38,682 nt of DNA from positions 1-38,682 of IMG/VR virus record IMGVR_UViG_3300027905_000011. The stretch is one strand, 5' to 3'. This DNA comes from a virus. Each line of letters opens with the position of its first letter. Position 1 is the stretch's first letter. Below the pieces are notes generated by a model that did no database searches, was not told the DNA's origin, and worked only from the letters and a program-made list of their open reading frames with translations. Below, one piece after another: positions 15,167-22,857 of this stretch. The position numbers and the translations under genes were made by a program.

Positions 15167-17656
15167 TTAACCTGGTACAAAGCGATTAGGTCCCATGGAT
15201 CGAGACATGTTATTAGAACGCGTACCGGTTCCAAATATTTTTGCTACTTCTTGCGCGATTTCCTTGGCTGATTGATTCGGTGTAGGGTGGATATCGATGT
15301 AAATATCACCGTAACTCGTTCCGCTGTTATCTTTTTGAGGAATCAAGCTGCCGAGTTTGTGGTTCGGTATCACCTGGCTACCCGTTGGTATGTTTAGTAT
15401 TTCCGGACCGTTTTCACCGACGAGCGACATACCACCGGGAGCGTAATTCGTTCCGCTTGCATATGCTTTACCTTGCACCCAGCTCTGTAATGACGATAGC
15501 GGGTTTGCCCAAGGATTGTGTGGTGTAGGCACGAGCGTTGCATTTGGGTTAGGCGCGGGGAGCGTATTGTTATTGTACTGCGTCCAAGCATTTTCCCCCT
15601 GTTTTTCCTGCGCCGGCTGATTGGTCCCCATAAAATTATCCATCGCAGCCTTAGCATCGTTTATAGCCTGTGTTACTTGCTTCCAATTAGTAACGATCAG
15701 TATAATCGCCGTACTAACTGCCGCCAGAAGGACAAGCCAAGGGTTGGCCGCCGTTAAGAGATTCCAGGCTATTGTGGCAAGCTTCATAGCGTTCATCCAG
15801 AATAGCGCAGACGCTATAGCTGCCCCCACGGCAACAACCCATGGGGGAACACCTTGTATCGCCTTTTTAACATCGTCCCAGTGAGTGATTATCCCCATTA
15901 CCGCTAGTGCTATAACACTTAGAGTTAATACCCATGGGTTGGCATCGGCTAGGATATTCCACGCTAATGTGGCGAATTTAAGTCCATTCATTAGTACTAT
16001 GGCTGATCCTATACCCCCTATGGTCGCTTTCAACCATCCGGGTATTTCGATATCACCTTTGCTATTTATGATGCCTAAATCTTTGCCGAAATCTTCAATA
16101 TTTTTAGCAGCCTTCGGGATCTCCTGCCCTATCCAGTCGGTGACAGCCTTCGTTTTTTCCTTGATACCGCCCCAATCGTTTGTCCAAGCTTGGTATAAAA
16201 GGTAGCCTGCCGCAATTAACCCTAGCACGGGCCCCGCAGCTCCACCTATCGCTGATCCTAAAAGTTTAAATCCCGTCCCGACGGCTGATCCTAAAAGTTT
16301 AAATCCCGTCCCGACGATTCCAGCCGTACTCAGATACCCTATCACGCCGGACAGTAACGTTATTGGCCCCACGACCAGCAGCACAGCTGCGGCAATCTCA
16401 GTAAAGGTAGCGATCCACTTCATTACTTCTGGATGGGCCTGTTCCCATAAAAGGATCTTTGCCAGGAAATCATTTAAGTTTCCCAGGAGAGGCAACATCG
16501 ATCCCGCCACACCAAAACCAAAGTTTGTCCAGATATCCTTTAGCGTAGATGTCATTTGTGCAGTTTGACCAATCCAAGTCTCGTTAAGTGCTTTCTGTGT
16601 ATCATTTACCGATGCAGAATCTTGCATCTGTTGTTGTACGTTTGTGTACTGATCTGCTCCTGCAGAGGTAGACATCGCCATGGCTACCTTTTCGCCCGGT
16701 ACCCCGAAAATGTCTTTTAATAACGGTAACATCGTGGCAGCGTCCCCGTGGAATCGCTGCCCAAAATCCTGTAGGATCTTTGATGCAGCAGGTATCCCCA
16801 CAAATGCGCCTTTAGCATCTTCAAAGACCGAACGACCATTTACGACAAACCCCGCTGTTTGCATAGCGTCATCGGCCTTTTTGCCAGAAGAACCGTAAAT
16901 GCTTCTGCTGAGAAAGTCTTGCATAGCCATGCCGCCTTTGCCCCCACCTAGCCCCATGCGAGAAAGCCAAGCATTGTCGGTTAGTATGGTTGAAGAGCTT
17001 ATACCCATCTTCTGCGCTGTCCCGGTGTAATATTTCATGTTGGTAGCAAACTCGCTCGCTGTATCGGTAGTATGCATAAGTGCTGCGTTTAGCTGATCTA
17101 GGTAAGTTGACGTGTCTTGGGTGCCTGTGATTTGAGCCAAGTTAGTCATTTTGACCGCGTTGGCTATTGCATCATTTGGGTCTTCGTGCTTCGTGCCGAA
17201 CGCTTGCACATCGGAAAAATTGACATACTGTTGCATGATACTCGGATCAAGGACTGACGACTTAGACAGGCCTGCATTAGCGGCAGTGGCCATAATACCT
17301 CCGACTTGCTGGGCAGAGAACTGCGTCGGAATACCCATGGTTTGGGACATATTCATAGCTTTTTGGAATTCGTCATTATTTAGCCCTAGAGCTGTCTTGA
17401 CGCCCATCATGGCCATTTGCAGGTTTCCGGCTTCGTCTGCCGCATTTGCAAGACCCTTAGCCATTACGACTCCCGCTAGTGTTAACCCACCACCAATAAA
17501 AGCCATTGATTTAAAATTATTCAGTGTGGCTTGAGTGGCTTTTGTCTGCTCGTCTAAAATGCCCATACTGGCACCCATACGCTGCATCTGGCCTGTTAGA
17601 TTGTCTATTGCCGAAAAAACGACTACCGTCTCGAATGCACTGGATAAAAAGCTCAT
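15167..17656 (-). CDS. Tape measure protein
   Basis: 829 residues, the largest tail protein, which sets tail length and enters the cell with the DNA. The start MSFLSSAFETVVVFSAID with an N-terminal coiled region, the central AQQVGGIMATAANAG and NFGFGVAGSMLP stretches, several hydrophobic segments (about 410-500, 545-660) and the closing YAPGGMSLVGENGPEILNIP motif are typical of TP901-type tape measures. An ancient repeat is visible: MNGLKFATLAWNILADANPW and MNAMKLATIAWNLLTAANPW. A perfect 33-bp tandem duplication adds 11 residues (16251-16316). The ATG has AGGCGG 8 nt upstream; GTG 17665 is less likely. Confidence 0.92.
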   Translation of the reverse strand: MSFLSSAFETVVVFSAIDNLTGQMQRMGASMGILDEQTKATQATLNNFKSMAFIGGGLTLAGVVMAKGLANAADEAGNLQMAMMGVKTALGLNNDEFQKAMNMSQTMGIPTQFSAQQVGGIMATAANAGLSKSSVLDPSIMQQYVNFSDVQAFGTKHEDPNDAIANAVKMTNLAQITGTQDTSTYLDQLNAALMHTTDTASEFATNMKYYTGTAQKMGISSSTILTDNAWLSRMGLGGGKGGMAMQDFLSRSIYGSSGKKADDAMQTAGFVVNGRSVFEDAKGAFVGIPAASKILQDFGQRFHGDAATMLPLLKDIFGVPGEKVAMAMSTSAGADQYTNVQQQMQDSASVNDTQKALNETWIGQTAQMTSTLKDIWTNFGFGVAGSMLPLLGNLNDFLAKILLWEQAHPEVMKWIATFTEIAAAVLLVVGPITLLSGVIGYLSTAGIVGTGFKLLGSAVGTGFKLLGSAIGGAAGPVLGLIAAGYLLYQAWTNDWGGIKEKTKAVTDWIGQEIPKAAKNIEDFGKDLGIINSKGDIEIPGWLKATIGGIGSAIVLMNGLKFATLAWNILADANPWVLTLSVIALAVMGIITHWDDVKKAIQGVPPWVVAVGAAIASALFWMNAMKLATIAWNLLTAANPWLVLLAAVSTAIILIVTNWKQVTQAINDAKAAMDNFMGTNQPAQEKQGENAWTQYNNNTLPAPNPNATLVPTPHNPWANPLSSLQSWVQGKAYASGTNYAPGGMSLVGENGPEILNIPTGSQVIPNHKLGSLIPQKDNSGTSYGDIYIDIHPTPNQSAKEIAQEVAKIFGTGTRSNNMSRSMGPNRFVPG
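16251..16316 (-). repeat. Perfect 33-bp tandem duplication inside the tape measure gene
   Basis: Units 16251-16283 and 16284-16316 are identical. Each encodes 11 residues around GTGFKLLGSA in frame, so the protein carries two copies in a row (one conservative change at the junction). Confidence 0.95.
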
Positions 17657-17678
17657 TATTCTCACCGCCTTTCACGCC

Positions 17679-17876
17679 CTATGTCGTCTTGGTTTCCTTT
17701 TTCTGTTTTTCCCTAATCTCTTTTAATATTTCCATCGTTGCCTTACGCTCTACCCTAGTCATTTCCAGGGCAGAAATACCCAAAGGTATGCCGCCTTGTG
17801 TAGCATCGGCCAACATAACGCTCTCGTAAAACGCCGCTAAGTTTTTTAGGTCATTAACTCGGCGGCTGAAGCTTCC
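17679..17876 (-). CDS. Tail assembly chaperone T extension (reached by -1 frameshift)
   Basis: An open frame in the -1 phase relative to the upstream chaperone gene, overlapping its end and running to TAG at 17679. It encodes about 65 residues (NDLKNLAAFYESVML, GGIPLGISALEMTRVERKA, Lys/Glu-rich end) and has no ribosome site of its own. The last codon lies 22 bp before the tape measure start. Position, size and the charged helical end match the T part of G/GT chaperone pairs that load tail tube protein onto the tape measure. The fused product would be about 179 residues. Confidence 0.7.
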   Translation of the reverse strand, partial: GSFSRRVNDLKNLAAFYESVMLADATQGGIPLGISALEMTRVERKATMEILKEIREKQKKETKTT

Positions 17877-18217
17877 CCCTGCTCATCGGTCTTTTCCTCG
17901 GTATCTCCCTTGGTATCTTCCTTGTAGTCATTTAACCGACTATAGGCCATGCCAATTTGACCGATCTGTTTTGACGTAAATCCAGCCATGAAAGTTCTAA
18001 CGTCATTAAGACTCACAGGCCGCTTAACTTCCTTACCATTAATTTCCTTGATCGCAAATACGAGCATAACATACCTTAATTGGAGTTGTCCGGCTCCAGG
18101 GGTACTCATCTCTTTACCGATTACCTTTGCTGCAATCATATCATCCAGCCCCGTTAATTCAGTCACTTTAACTTCGCGGCCATCTTTTAATTTTACAAGC
18201 TCAAATTCTCTTTCCAT
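17846..18217 (-). CDS. Tail assembly chaperone G
   Basis: 123 residues, between the tail tube and tape measure genes, the standard place for tail assembly chaperones. FELVKLKDGREVKVTELTG is typical of XkdN/P2 gpE-like proteins. The protein ends in a low-complexity Glu/Thr/Asp region (about 97-118), and the -1 frame continues past its stop for another 56 codons. The ATG has AGGGGG 7 nt upstream. The short form G should be the major product and the frameshifted G-T form the minor one. Confidence 0.75.
   Translation of the reverse strand: MEREFELVKLKDGREVKVTELTGLDDMIAAKVIGKEMSTPGAGQLQLRYVMLVFAIKEINGKEVKRPVSLNDVRTFMAGFTSKQIGQIGMAYSRLNDYKEDTKGDTEEKTDEQGEASAAELMT
17874..17880 (-). other. Candidate -1 frameshift site (run of five G)
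   Basis: In the zero frame the codons are CAG GGG GAA (five consecutive G on the - strand, plus 17875-17879). A ribosome reading GGG can re-pair one base back on GGG, and then reads GGA AGC TTC in the T frame. It lies about 9 codons before the zero-frame stop. No other slippery heptamer lies before that stop. Confidence 0.55.
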
Positions 18218-18249
18218 GATTAATCCCCCTTAAGAATTTTAATAGTTAG

Positions 18250-18270
18250 AGCGCGGTGTAGTGCCGCGCT
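18250..18270. other. GC-rich hairpin between tube and chaperone genes
   Basis: AGCGCGG (18250-18256) and CCGCGCT (18264-18270) form a perfect 7-bp stem with a 7-nt loop directly after the tail tube stop. No U run follows on the - strand, so mRNA protection or processing, giving more tube than chaperone, is more likely than termination. Confidence 0.55.
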
Positions 18271-18273
18271 TAT

Positions 18274-18702
18274 TTATCCCTGCGTCCGCGTCTGTGCCGC
18301 TCCGGTGAACGAGTATTTAATTTCGTCTTTTGCGGAAGTGTCTTCTTTTTTAAAGTTATACAGGACCGTATCGGCCCATACATAGGTCACGACAGCTCCG
18401 CTGTAATACGTTGTTGTCTCCTTTACTACGGCGCGAATATTTTGCTGCCCTGCTTGCCCGGCGCTTTCTACCTGCTGCACATAAGCATCAAATCCAGTAT
18501 CAACAATAGCCCCAGTGAGGGAGAGTTCCCAGTGCCCTGGGATGTCCTGTGTCCGCTCACCGACTTGGCCTAATGGTTGGAATTGTTTCTGACTGGACTT
18601 ACGGTCTGACGTAAAAGAATCGAGTTCGTTAATAACCAAAGGACCAGTAGGCAAATACAGGTCAACTACGACTGAACTCCCTAATATACGATCTTGACCC
18701 AA
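18274..18702 (-). CDS. Tail tube protein (XkdM-like)
   Basis: 142 residues that would polymerise into the inner tube of a contractile tail. VIDELDSF-type start (VINELDSFTSDRKSSQKQ), GQVGERTQDIPGHWELSLTG and KKEDTSAKDEIKYSFTGAA are the features seen in XkdM-type tubes. It directly follows the sheath gene. The start is TTG 18702 with AAGGAGAGG upstream; no ATG is available. Confidence 0.85.
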   Translation of the reverse strand: MGQDRILGSSVVVDLYLPTGPLVINELDSFTSDRKSSQKQFQPLGQVGERTQDIPGHWELSLTGAIVDTGFDAYVQQVESAGQAGQQNIRAVVKETTTYYSGAVVTYVWADTVLYNFKKEDTSAKDEIKYSFTGAAQTRTQG

Positions 18703-18718
18703 GCTAATCCTCTCCTTT

Positions 18719-20185
18719 CTAAGACGCTACACTTGACGTAGTAACAGTGCTTGTACTGATGTCAGCGAAGACGCTAATCTGTTTGGCTGACCCAAGTAGT
18801 CGCACTTTGTAATTAACTACTAATGACCCTGCGGCAACGGTCGTTGGGGTATTGTTGCTCGTGTCACAAATAACAAGGAAGCTGTCAATTTGCTTATTCG
18901 CAGGATCGGATGGATTAGCCAGTGGCGTAAGGAAAGCATCAAGGCTTCCCTTCACATCTTTTCGCAGTGAATCAGTCGGCAAGCTAGACTGCATTTCATC
19001 CACAGCCCAACCCATGGATGACACTGCTGAATTTTCGAGGAAATACCGTGAACGACGCACGTATAAATCTCCGCCATTTGCGGCTACGCCGGAACGCGTA
19101 CCAACTCCACCACGAGGAATGTTGTCCGCCACACAAAGAACACCAGCCGCTTGAAGGGTTGCTAGGTCCACCGGGCTTCTAGGTGTTACTGCTGCCAGCG
19201 TTCCGTAAATCGATTTATTGCCCCATGACTTATACCACGCTAATTGTGCTGCCATACCCGCCACTAAGGACGTTGGTGCAATATTGCGGTTCGTTCCCGT
19301 ATCTGTGTCATACATCGTGCGCCATCCGTCACAGTACGCCATGTTGTCCTGCAAGTTCGCATTGCCTGTTACGGTAGCGGAAACCGCAGCCCCAGGCGCA
19401 AGACAAGTTAAGGGAATGCAATCGTAAGTATTGCCATGCACAGCTAATGCCGCGTTAATAGCAGGGCTGTACTGGTTTGCCACAAAAACCATGTTGCCAA
19501 CTACGGCGTTCAAGGCCATTAAGCCAGTGTTCGTTGTCCCGATAAAGTCACTATCCCCGGGCGTGCCATTGCCACCGCCAGAGAAACTAAATGTACCAGT
19601 GACCGGAAGTAGTGAGCTTGGAGATGTGGGCAATGACGCTATGACAATCTTACTTGCGGCATTGATCGTGGCTACCGCAGTGGAATCAGTTAAGCCCGTG
19701 TAGGTTTCGGATGTGTTGGTTCGTGGATCATAGATCGTCAAATTAAAGGCTGAACCGTTAACCGCTACTGTAACAGTCATATTGTTGGCATCACTACCTA
19801 AGATGGCTGTGGTTAACCCCGTTTGTGGGTGAACTTGTGCCGCCTCAAGAGTAAGAACTTTTCCGGCTGATACATCTTCCAGTGTGTATTCTGCCGGAGT
19901 AGCAGTGGTACCAAATACCGGAGTAATCTGTAATCCTCCTGCGTACTGCTTGATTAGCGCCTGTATGTTCAGTGGGCCATTTACCGACAGTGTAGAGGGG
20001 CCAAGATTGCGTACTGCCGTATTGTAGTCGCTGATCGTGTAGACTGCTCCAGGGATACCCCTGGTAAAATCACCGACCATTTTTACGATACCTGTTACTA
20101 CGCCCTGAATGTTCGGGGGGCTTTGGGTTTCAATGATATATACATCATCCAGGATTTGGCCGGATGTACTGGAAACGATTGGCAT
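18719..20185 (-). CDS. Contractile tail sheath protein
   Basis: 488 residues; marks this as a contractile-tailed phage. VYIIETQSPPNIQGVVTGIVKMVGDFTRG at the N-terminus (seen as VVTGIVKMVGDFTRG and then AVYTISDYNTAVRNLG) is the conserved sheath start. A variable beta insertion covers about 90-215, then AAQLAWYKSWGNKSIYGTL and LATLQAAGVLCVADNIPRGGV lead to the C-terminal sheath domain, with DSLRKDVKGSLDAFLTPL and a beta-strand end used for interlocking. It is followed by the tube gene, as usual. Confidence 0.92.
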   Translation of the reverse strand: MPIVSSTSGQILDDVYIIETQSPPNIQGVVTGIVKMVGDFTRGIPGAVYTISDYNTAVRNLGPSTLSVNGPLNIQALIKQYAGGLQITPVFGTTATPAEYTLEDVSAGKVLTLEAAQVHPQTGLTTAILGSDANNMTVTVAVNGSAFNLTIYDPRTNTSETYTGLTDSTAVATINAASKIVIASLPTSPSSLLPVTGTFSFSGGGNGTPGDSDFIGTTNTGLMALNAVVGNMVFVANQYSPAINAALAVHGNTYDCIPLTCLAPGAAVSATVTGNANLQDNMAYCDGWRTMYDTDTGTNRNIAPTSLVAGMAAQLAWYKSWGNKSIYGTLAAVTPRSPVDLATLQAAGVLCVADNIPRGGVGTRSGVAANGGDLYVRRSRYFLENSAVSSMGWAVDEMQSSLPTDSLRKDVKGSLDAFLTPLANPSDPANKQIDSFLVICDTSNNTPTTVAAGSLVVNYKVRLLGSAKQISVFADISTSTVTTSSVAS

Positions 20186-20200
20186 TATTTCACGTCCTTT

Positions 20201-20746
20201 CTATGTGGTGGTTGTCGGGCTGATGTCGTATGTTGGTACAAGGTTGGTAACCTTGTAAGCACTCGTAGCATCAAGCACCCTGGCTGATACCGCGAAAGTT
20301 AAGTCCCGCTGGTAAAAGTTTGTTTCACCTTCGCCGGATTGATGATCTCCTTTGAGTTTGAACATGGCGTATTCACCATCTGATAACAGCAAGCGGTAGT
20401 TAGTCACTAGGTACTGCTTTATAATCCAACCAATAGCGGCCCTATCTTGTGGCGTATTGGTGAATAGAGTTACTTGCAGGAGGAGAAATAACCGCAACTG
20501 TTCAGTGTAAATTGAGCCTGTCCCGTCACCATTATCAACTACCTTATGGATCTTGTAGCGGCTAACAACGTTTTTGCTAGTTTCTGATATTTCCATAAAA
20601 AAAACTGAAGGTAAGTTCCCGTCTACCCCCAGCCATTTAGTGTCTGGCCATCCAAGTGTGGCGTTTTTAAGTTGAGAACTTTGTGCCTTGAGCGCCGTTG
20701 CTAGGGCTGTCCCTATAACCTGTAACGGTTCTTGTTGGAGGTTCAT
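20201..20746 (-). CDS. Probable tail terminator/completion protein
   Basis: 181 residues, directly upstream of the sheath. LQVIGTALATALKAQSSQLK is an N-terminal helix; FLLLQVTLFTNTPQDRAAIGWIIKQYL is the core, followed by a FAVSARVLD strand. This size and position suit the tail terminator that caps tube and sheath, but I cannot name the family. The ATG at 20746 has GGGGAGGCGAACC upstream. An in-frame start at 20764 lacks a site. It overlaps the preceding gene by 80 bases. Confidence 0.6.
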   Translation of the reverse strand: MNLQQEPLQVIGTALATALKAQSSQLKNATLGWPDTKWLGVDGNLPSVFFMEISETSKNVVSRYKIHKVVDNGDGTGSIYTEQLRLFLLLQVTLFTNTPQDRAAIGWIIKQYLVTNYRLLLSDGEYAMFKLKGDHQSGEGETNFYQRDLTFAVSARVLDATSAYKVTNLVPTYDISPTTTT

Positions 20747-20969
20747 GGTTCGCCTCCCCGACATAAACTATCTGGACTTTGCCGTGTTTGTGGCTGATTA
20801 TTTCATTATTGTGTGCATCAAGCTTTAGCAAGCCTGGATTTTCGGCGTCTTCTTCGCGACAATGCGCGACCCCCGCTTCTTCATCGGCAAAGATGCAATT
20901 TTTTAACTCTTTTCCATCCAGATAAGCCTTATGGAAACGTGCCAATGGGTGCTTAATATCCATTTGCAT
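20667..20969 (-). CDS. Small protein of unknown function between gp10-like and tail terminator genes
   Basis: 100 residues with no recognised family. HPLARFHKAYLDGKELKNCIFADEEAG, a Cys (36) and a KVQIVYVGEA strand look like a real folded protein. The last 27 residues overlap the next gene in another frame, and look less protein-like (Pro/Thr/Ser/Gly). AGGGGGCG stands about 7 nt before the ATG at 20969, just after the upstream stop. Confidence 0.55.
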   Translation of the reverse strand: MQMDIKHPLARFHKAYLDGKELKNCIFADEEAGVAHCREEDAENPGLLKLDAHNNEIISHKHGKVQIVYVGEANHEPPTRTVTGYRDSPSNGAQGTKFST

Positions 20970-20980
20970 ATAATCGCCCC

Positions 20981-21499
20981 CTACATATTCATCATGCCAG
21001 CGATTACGCCAGCCTTAACAGCTTCCTTGACCACTTCCTGATTCTCGAAGAGTGCTGGGCGCAGGAACGGTCTAGGCGGAATATGAGCTGTGCCGTATTC
21101 GTGGAATTTACCCAAAGGATCGTCTGTTCCGACCGCTGCGTTTAATCCCTCGACTTTGATACCAATGGTATTCCTTAAATTCGCGGGCCAGTAAATTTTT
21201 TTACCTGTACTGGTTGTTCGCTTTAGCCTCCTAGTCCTACCATTGCCATTAGGATAGTGCCCAATTAGAGGATCTTCCGCGCCGCCAGCTGCCACCTTAC
21301 TTGCAACCGTGGCGGGTTTAAGATTTTCCCACGCTGGATAAGGTCCGACAGCCGACTGATACGTCCCGAACTTCTTGGTTGCATCATCACGAACCTTGAC
21401 CGCAGCTGCCTTCACTCCTAAACTTACTGCTGCCTCAACTTTCGCAGGGGCAGCCATCATTCTGGCTATTAGTTCACCGAAACTCACCTGTTGCGCCAT
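20981..21499 (-). CDS. HK97 gp10-like head-tail joining protein
   Basis: 172 residues. FGELIARMMAAPAKVEAAVSLG and VRDDATKKFG form the N-terminal helix, and the FHEYGTAHIPPRPFLRPALFE block near the C-terminus is the hallmark of the HK97 gp10/minor tail group that joins head and tail. Its ATG overlaps the upstream stop by one base. Confidence 0.85.
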   Translation of the reverse strand: MAQQVSFGELIARMMAAPAKVEAAVSLGVKAAAVKVRDDATKKFGTYQSAVGPYPAWENLKPATVASKVAAGGAEDPLIGHYPNGNGRTRRLKRTTSTGKKIYWPANLRNTIGIKVEGLNAAVGTDDPLGKFHEYGTAHIPPRPFLRPALFENQEVVKEAVKAGVIAGMMNM

Positions 21500-21885
21500 T
21501 ATACCGCCACCTCACGCATAGCTTTACACATTTCTAGGGCATTGACGCCGCCAATGGGTGTTTCTCCTGCACTGTCCACTTTGTACAAGTGGACACTATA
21601 TGCGATTTCGTCATTTTCCAGGATTGTTCCAGGAGTAACCAAGAAGGATAAAATTTCTTTAGGTTTACCCCCAGCAATTATCTCAAGCTCATTAAGCTCC
21701 TGACCAGTTACCAGAATAGTAGCTTGGAATGTGGTTGGGGTATAGTTTTGTGGTGTACTAAATATATCGCGTTGGGTCACATTAGCCGCTATCGTTCGGG
21801 TAACTGTTACCAATACTCCGTGCATGGCTAGTAACGTGGTTAGATCAGTTCCAGCTCTTGTGAATCTGTTATCGCCTATTGCCAA
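21499..21885 (-). CDS. Probable head-closure/connector protein
   Basis: 128 residues, beta-rich: LLAMHGVLVTVTR, FQATILVTGQELNELEIIAGGKPKEIL, then a MREVAV end. SPP1 gp16-like head-closure proteins have this size and place, between adaptor and gp10-like genes, but I identify it mainly from order. It overlaps the adaptor gene by 10 bases. Confidence 0.6.
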   Translation of the reverse strand: MAIGDNRFTRAGTDLTTLLAMHGVLVTVTRTIAANVTQRDIFSTPQNYTPTTFQATILVTGQELNELEIIAGGKPKEILSFLVTPGTILENDEIAYSVHLYKVDSAGETPIGGVNALEMCKAMREVAV

Positions 21886-22571
21886 TCATCATCACCGCCC
21901 CCTGAAGTCGCGTAGGGCCTAAGTATAATTTCCTTACGGAATTTTTCTCCATAGGTATCGGCTTCTACTTGCAGGACTTTGGCTATTTGGCTGTCGTCAA
22001 CATCAATGCCGTACCGACCGCCAACCTTGTATTTCTGAAGCTTTACGGCGTAATCCGTAGCAAGTGCCCTTAGTGCTTTTTCGTAGGCCGGGAGGAGCGC
22101 GTAGTATTGTGATGGGACCGGAATGGTTGTTCCGCTTGTGTCCACAGTATGATAGGCGAAGTAGTTAAAGGTCAAGGTGTAAGCCATTACTGGAGCACTG
22201 CCTAGCGTTAGCGTCTGGTCATCGTTGTACCAATCGAAACGCATAGAATTAAGCTGCCCACCTAACGGCTGATTGAGATAGACATAGGGCAATGCGTAGG
22301 CGCTCGGATCGGGCAGCGGACTTGGCCTGATAGACCGATCAAAGCTTTCTTGATCCACGATCATCCAGTCTGTCGGGAGCGTATAAGACGTTACCCCGGC
22401 CTGAAGCTGCAGGGCAAATGACCGTTTCCTAGGTCGCCATCGACTGTATTCTAGGATTGCATCCTGGATGAACTGCTGAAGTTCGGTATCCTGAAACGCT
22501 TGCGTGGCTCCGTTATCTCGGATCTGCGTCCGCACTCGGGTAGTGAAGTCGGTTATTGTTATGACGGCCAA
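21876..22571 (-). CDS. Head-tail adaptor protein
   Basis: 231 residues. The helical start TRVRTQIRDN, LQQFIQDAILEYSRWRPRKRSFALQL (seen as ILEYSRWRPRKR) and AYEKALRALATDYAVKLQK suit connector proteins such as the gp6/gp15 adaptors that bind the portal ring. Beta segments with TLPTDWMIVD and MRFDWYNDDQTLTL form the middle domain. Its place after the capsid gene fits. The family assignment is from layout, not from a named motif. Confidence 0.65.
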   Translation of the reverse strand: MAVITITDFTTRVRTQIRDNGATQAFQDTELQQFIQDAILEYSRWRPRKRSFALQLQAGVTSYTLPTDWMIVDQESFDRSIRPSPLPDPSAYALPYVYLNQPLGGQLNSMRFDWYNDDQTLTLGSAPVMAYTLTFNYFAYHTVDTSGTTIPVPSQYYALLPAYEKALRALATDYAVKLQKYKVGGRYGIDVDDSQIAKVLQVEADTYGEKFRKEIILRPYATSGGGDDDWQ

Positions 22572-22583
22572 GATACCACCGCC

Positions 22584-22802
22584 TTACTTTGCCTCTTTAG
22601 TTGGTGTTTCTGGCTTTACGTCTGGACTAGATCCAGCTTCGATTTCCCGCTTTACGTCTGCATCTATTAATTCTTCCAGTTTTTCTTCGTCCGCCGTGGA
22701 AGTATGGATTTCCTGACAATCAGGACCATCATAAAACTGTCCAGACCTAACAAGTCGGTGTGTTACGGGGTCGAAAAAGTCCTTACCTGCGTTAAAAGGC
22801 AT
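22584..22802 (-). CDS. Small acidic head-region protein
   Basis: 72 residues. It starts PFNAGKDFFDPVTHRLVRSGQ, like short Rho-N/decoration-type proteins found after major capsid genes, and ends in a Glu/Asp/Pro/Lys tail. A head decoration or connector role is possible but unproven. The ATG at 22802 has GGAG about 8 nt upstream; GTG 22811 overlaps that site. Confidence 0.5.
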   Translation of the reverse strand: MPFNAGKDFFDPVTHRLVRSGQFYDGPDCQEIHTSTADEEKLEELIDADVKREIEAGSSPDVKPETPTKEAK

Positions 22803-22820
22803 CCTAATCACTCCATTTTT

Positions 22821-22846
22821 AGGCCCCGGCGATTAAGCCAGGGCCT
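22821..22846. other. Hairpin after the capsid gene
   Basis: AGGCCC (22821-22826) pairs with GGGCCT (22841-22846); two more pairs (GG/CC) extend the stem after a C-A mismatch. It lies 12 bp past the capsid stop. The T-rich side is on the + strand, so for the late transcript it is more likely a 3'-end stabiliser or partial stop. Confidence 0.5.
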
Positions 22847-22857
22847 TTGTTTTACTT

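Noticed and set aside
14971-15234. 87-residue version of the small helical protein
   Set aside because: The extension overlaps the tape measure end, whereas ATG 15129 has AGGAGG at exactly 8 nt.
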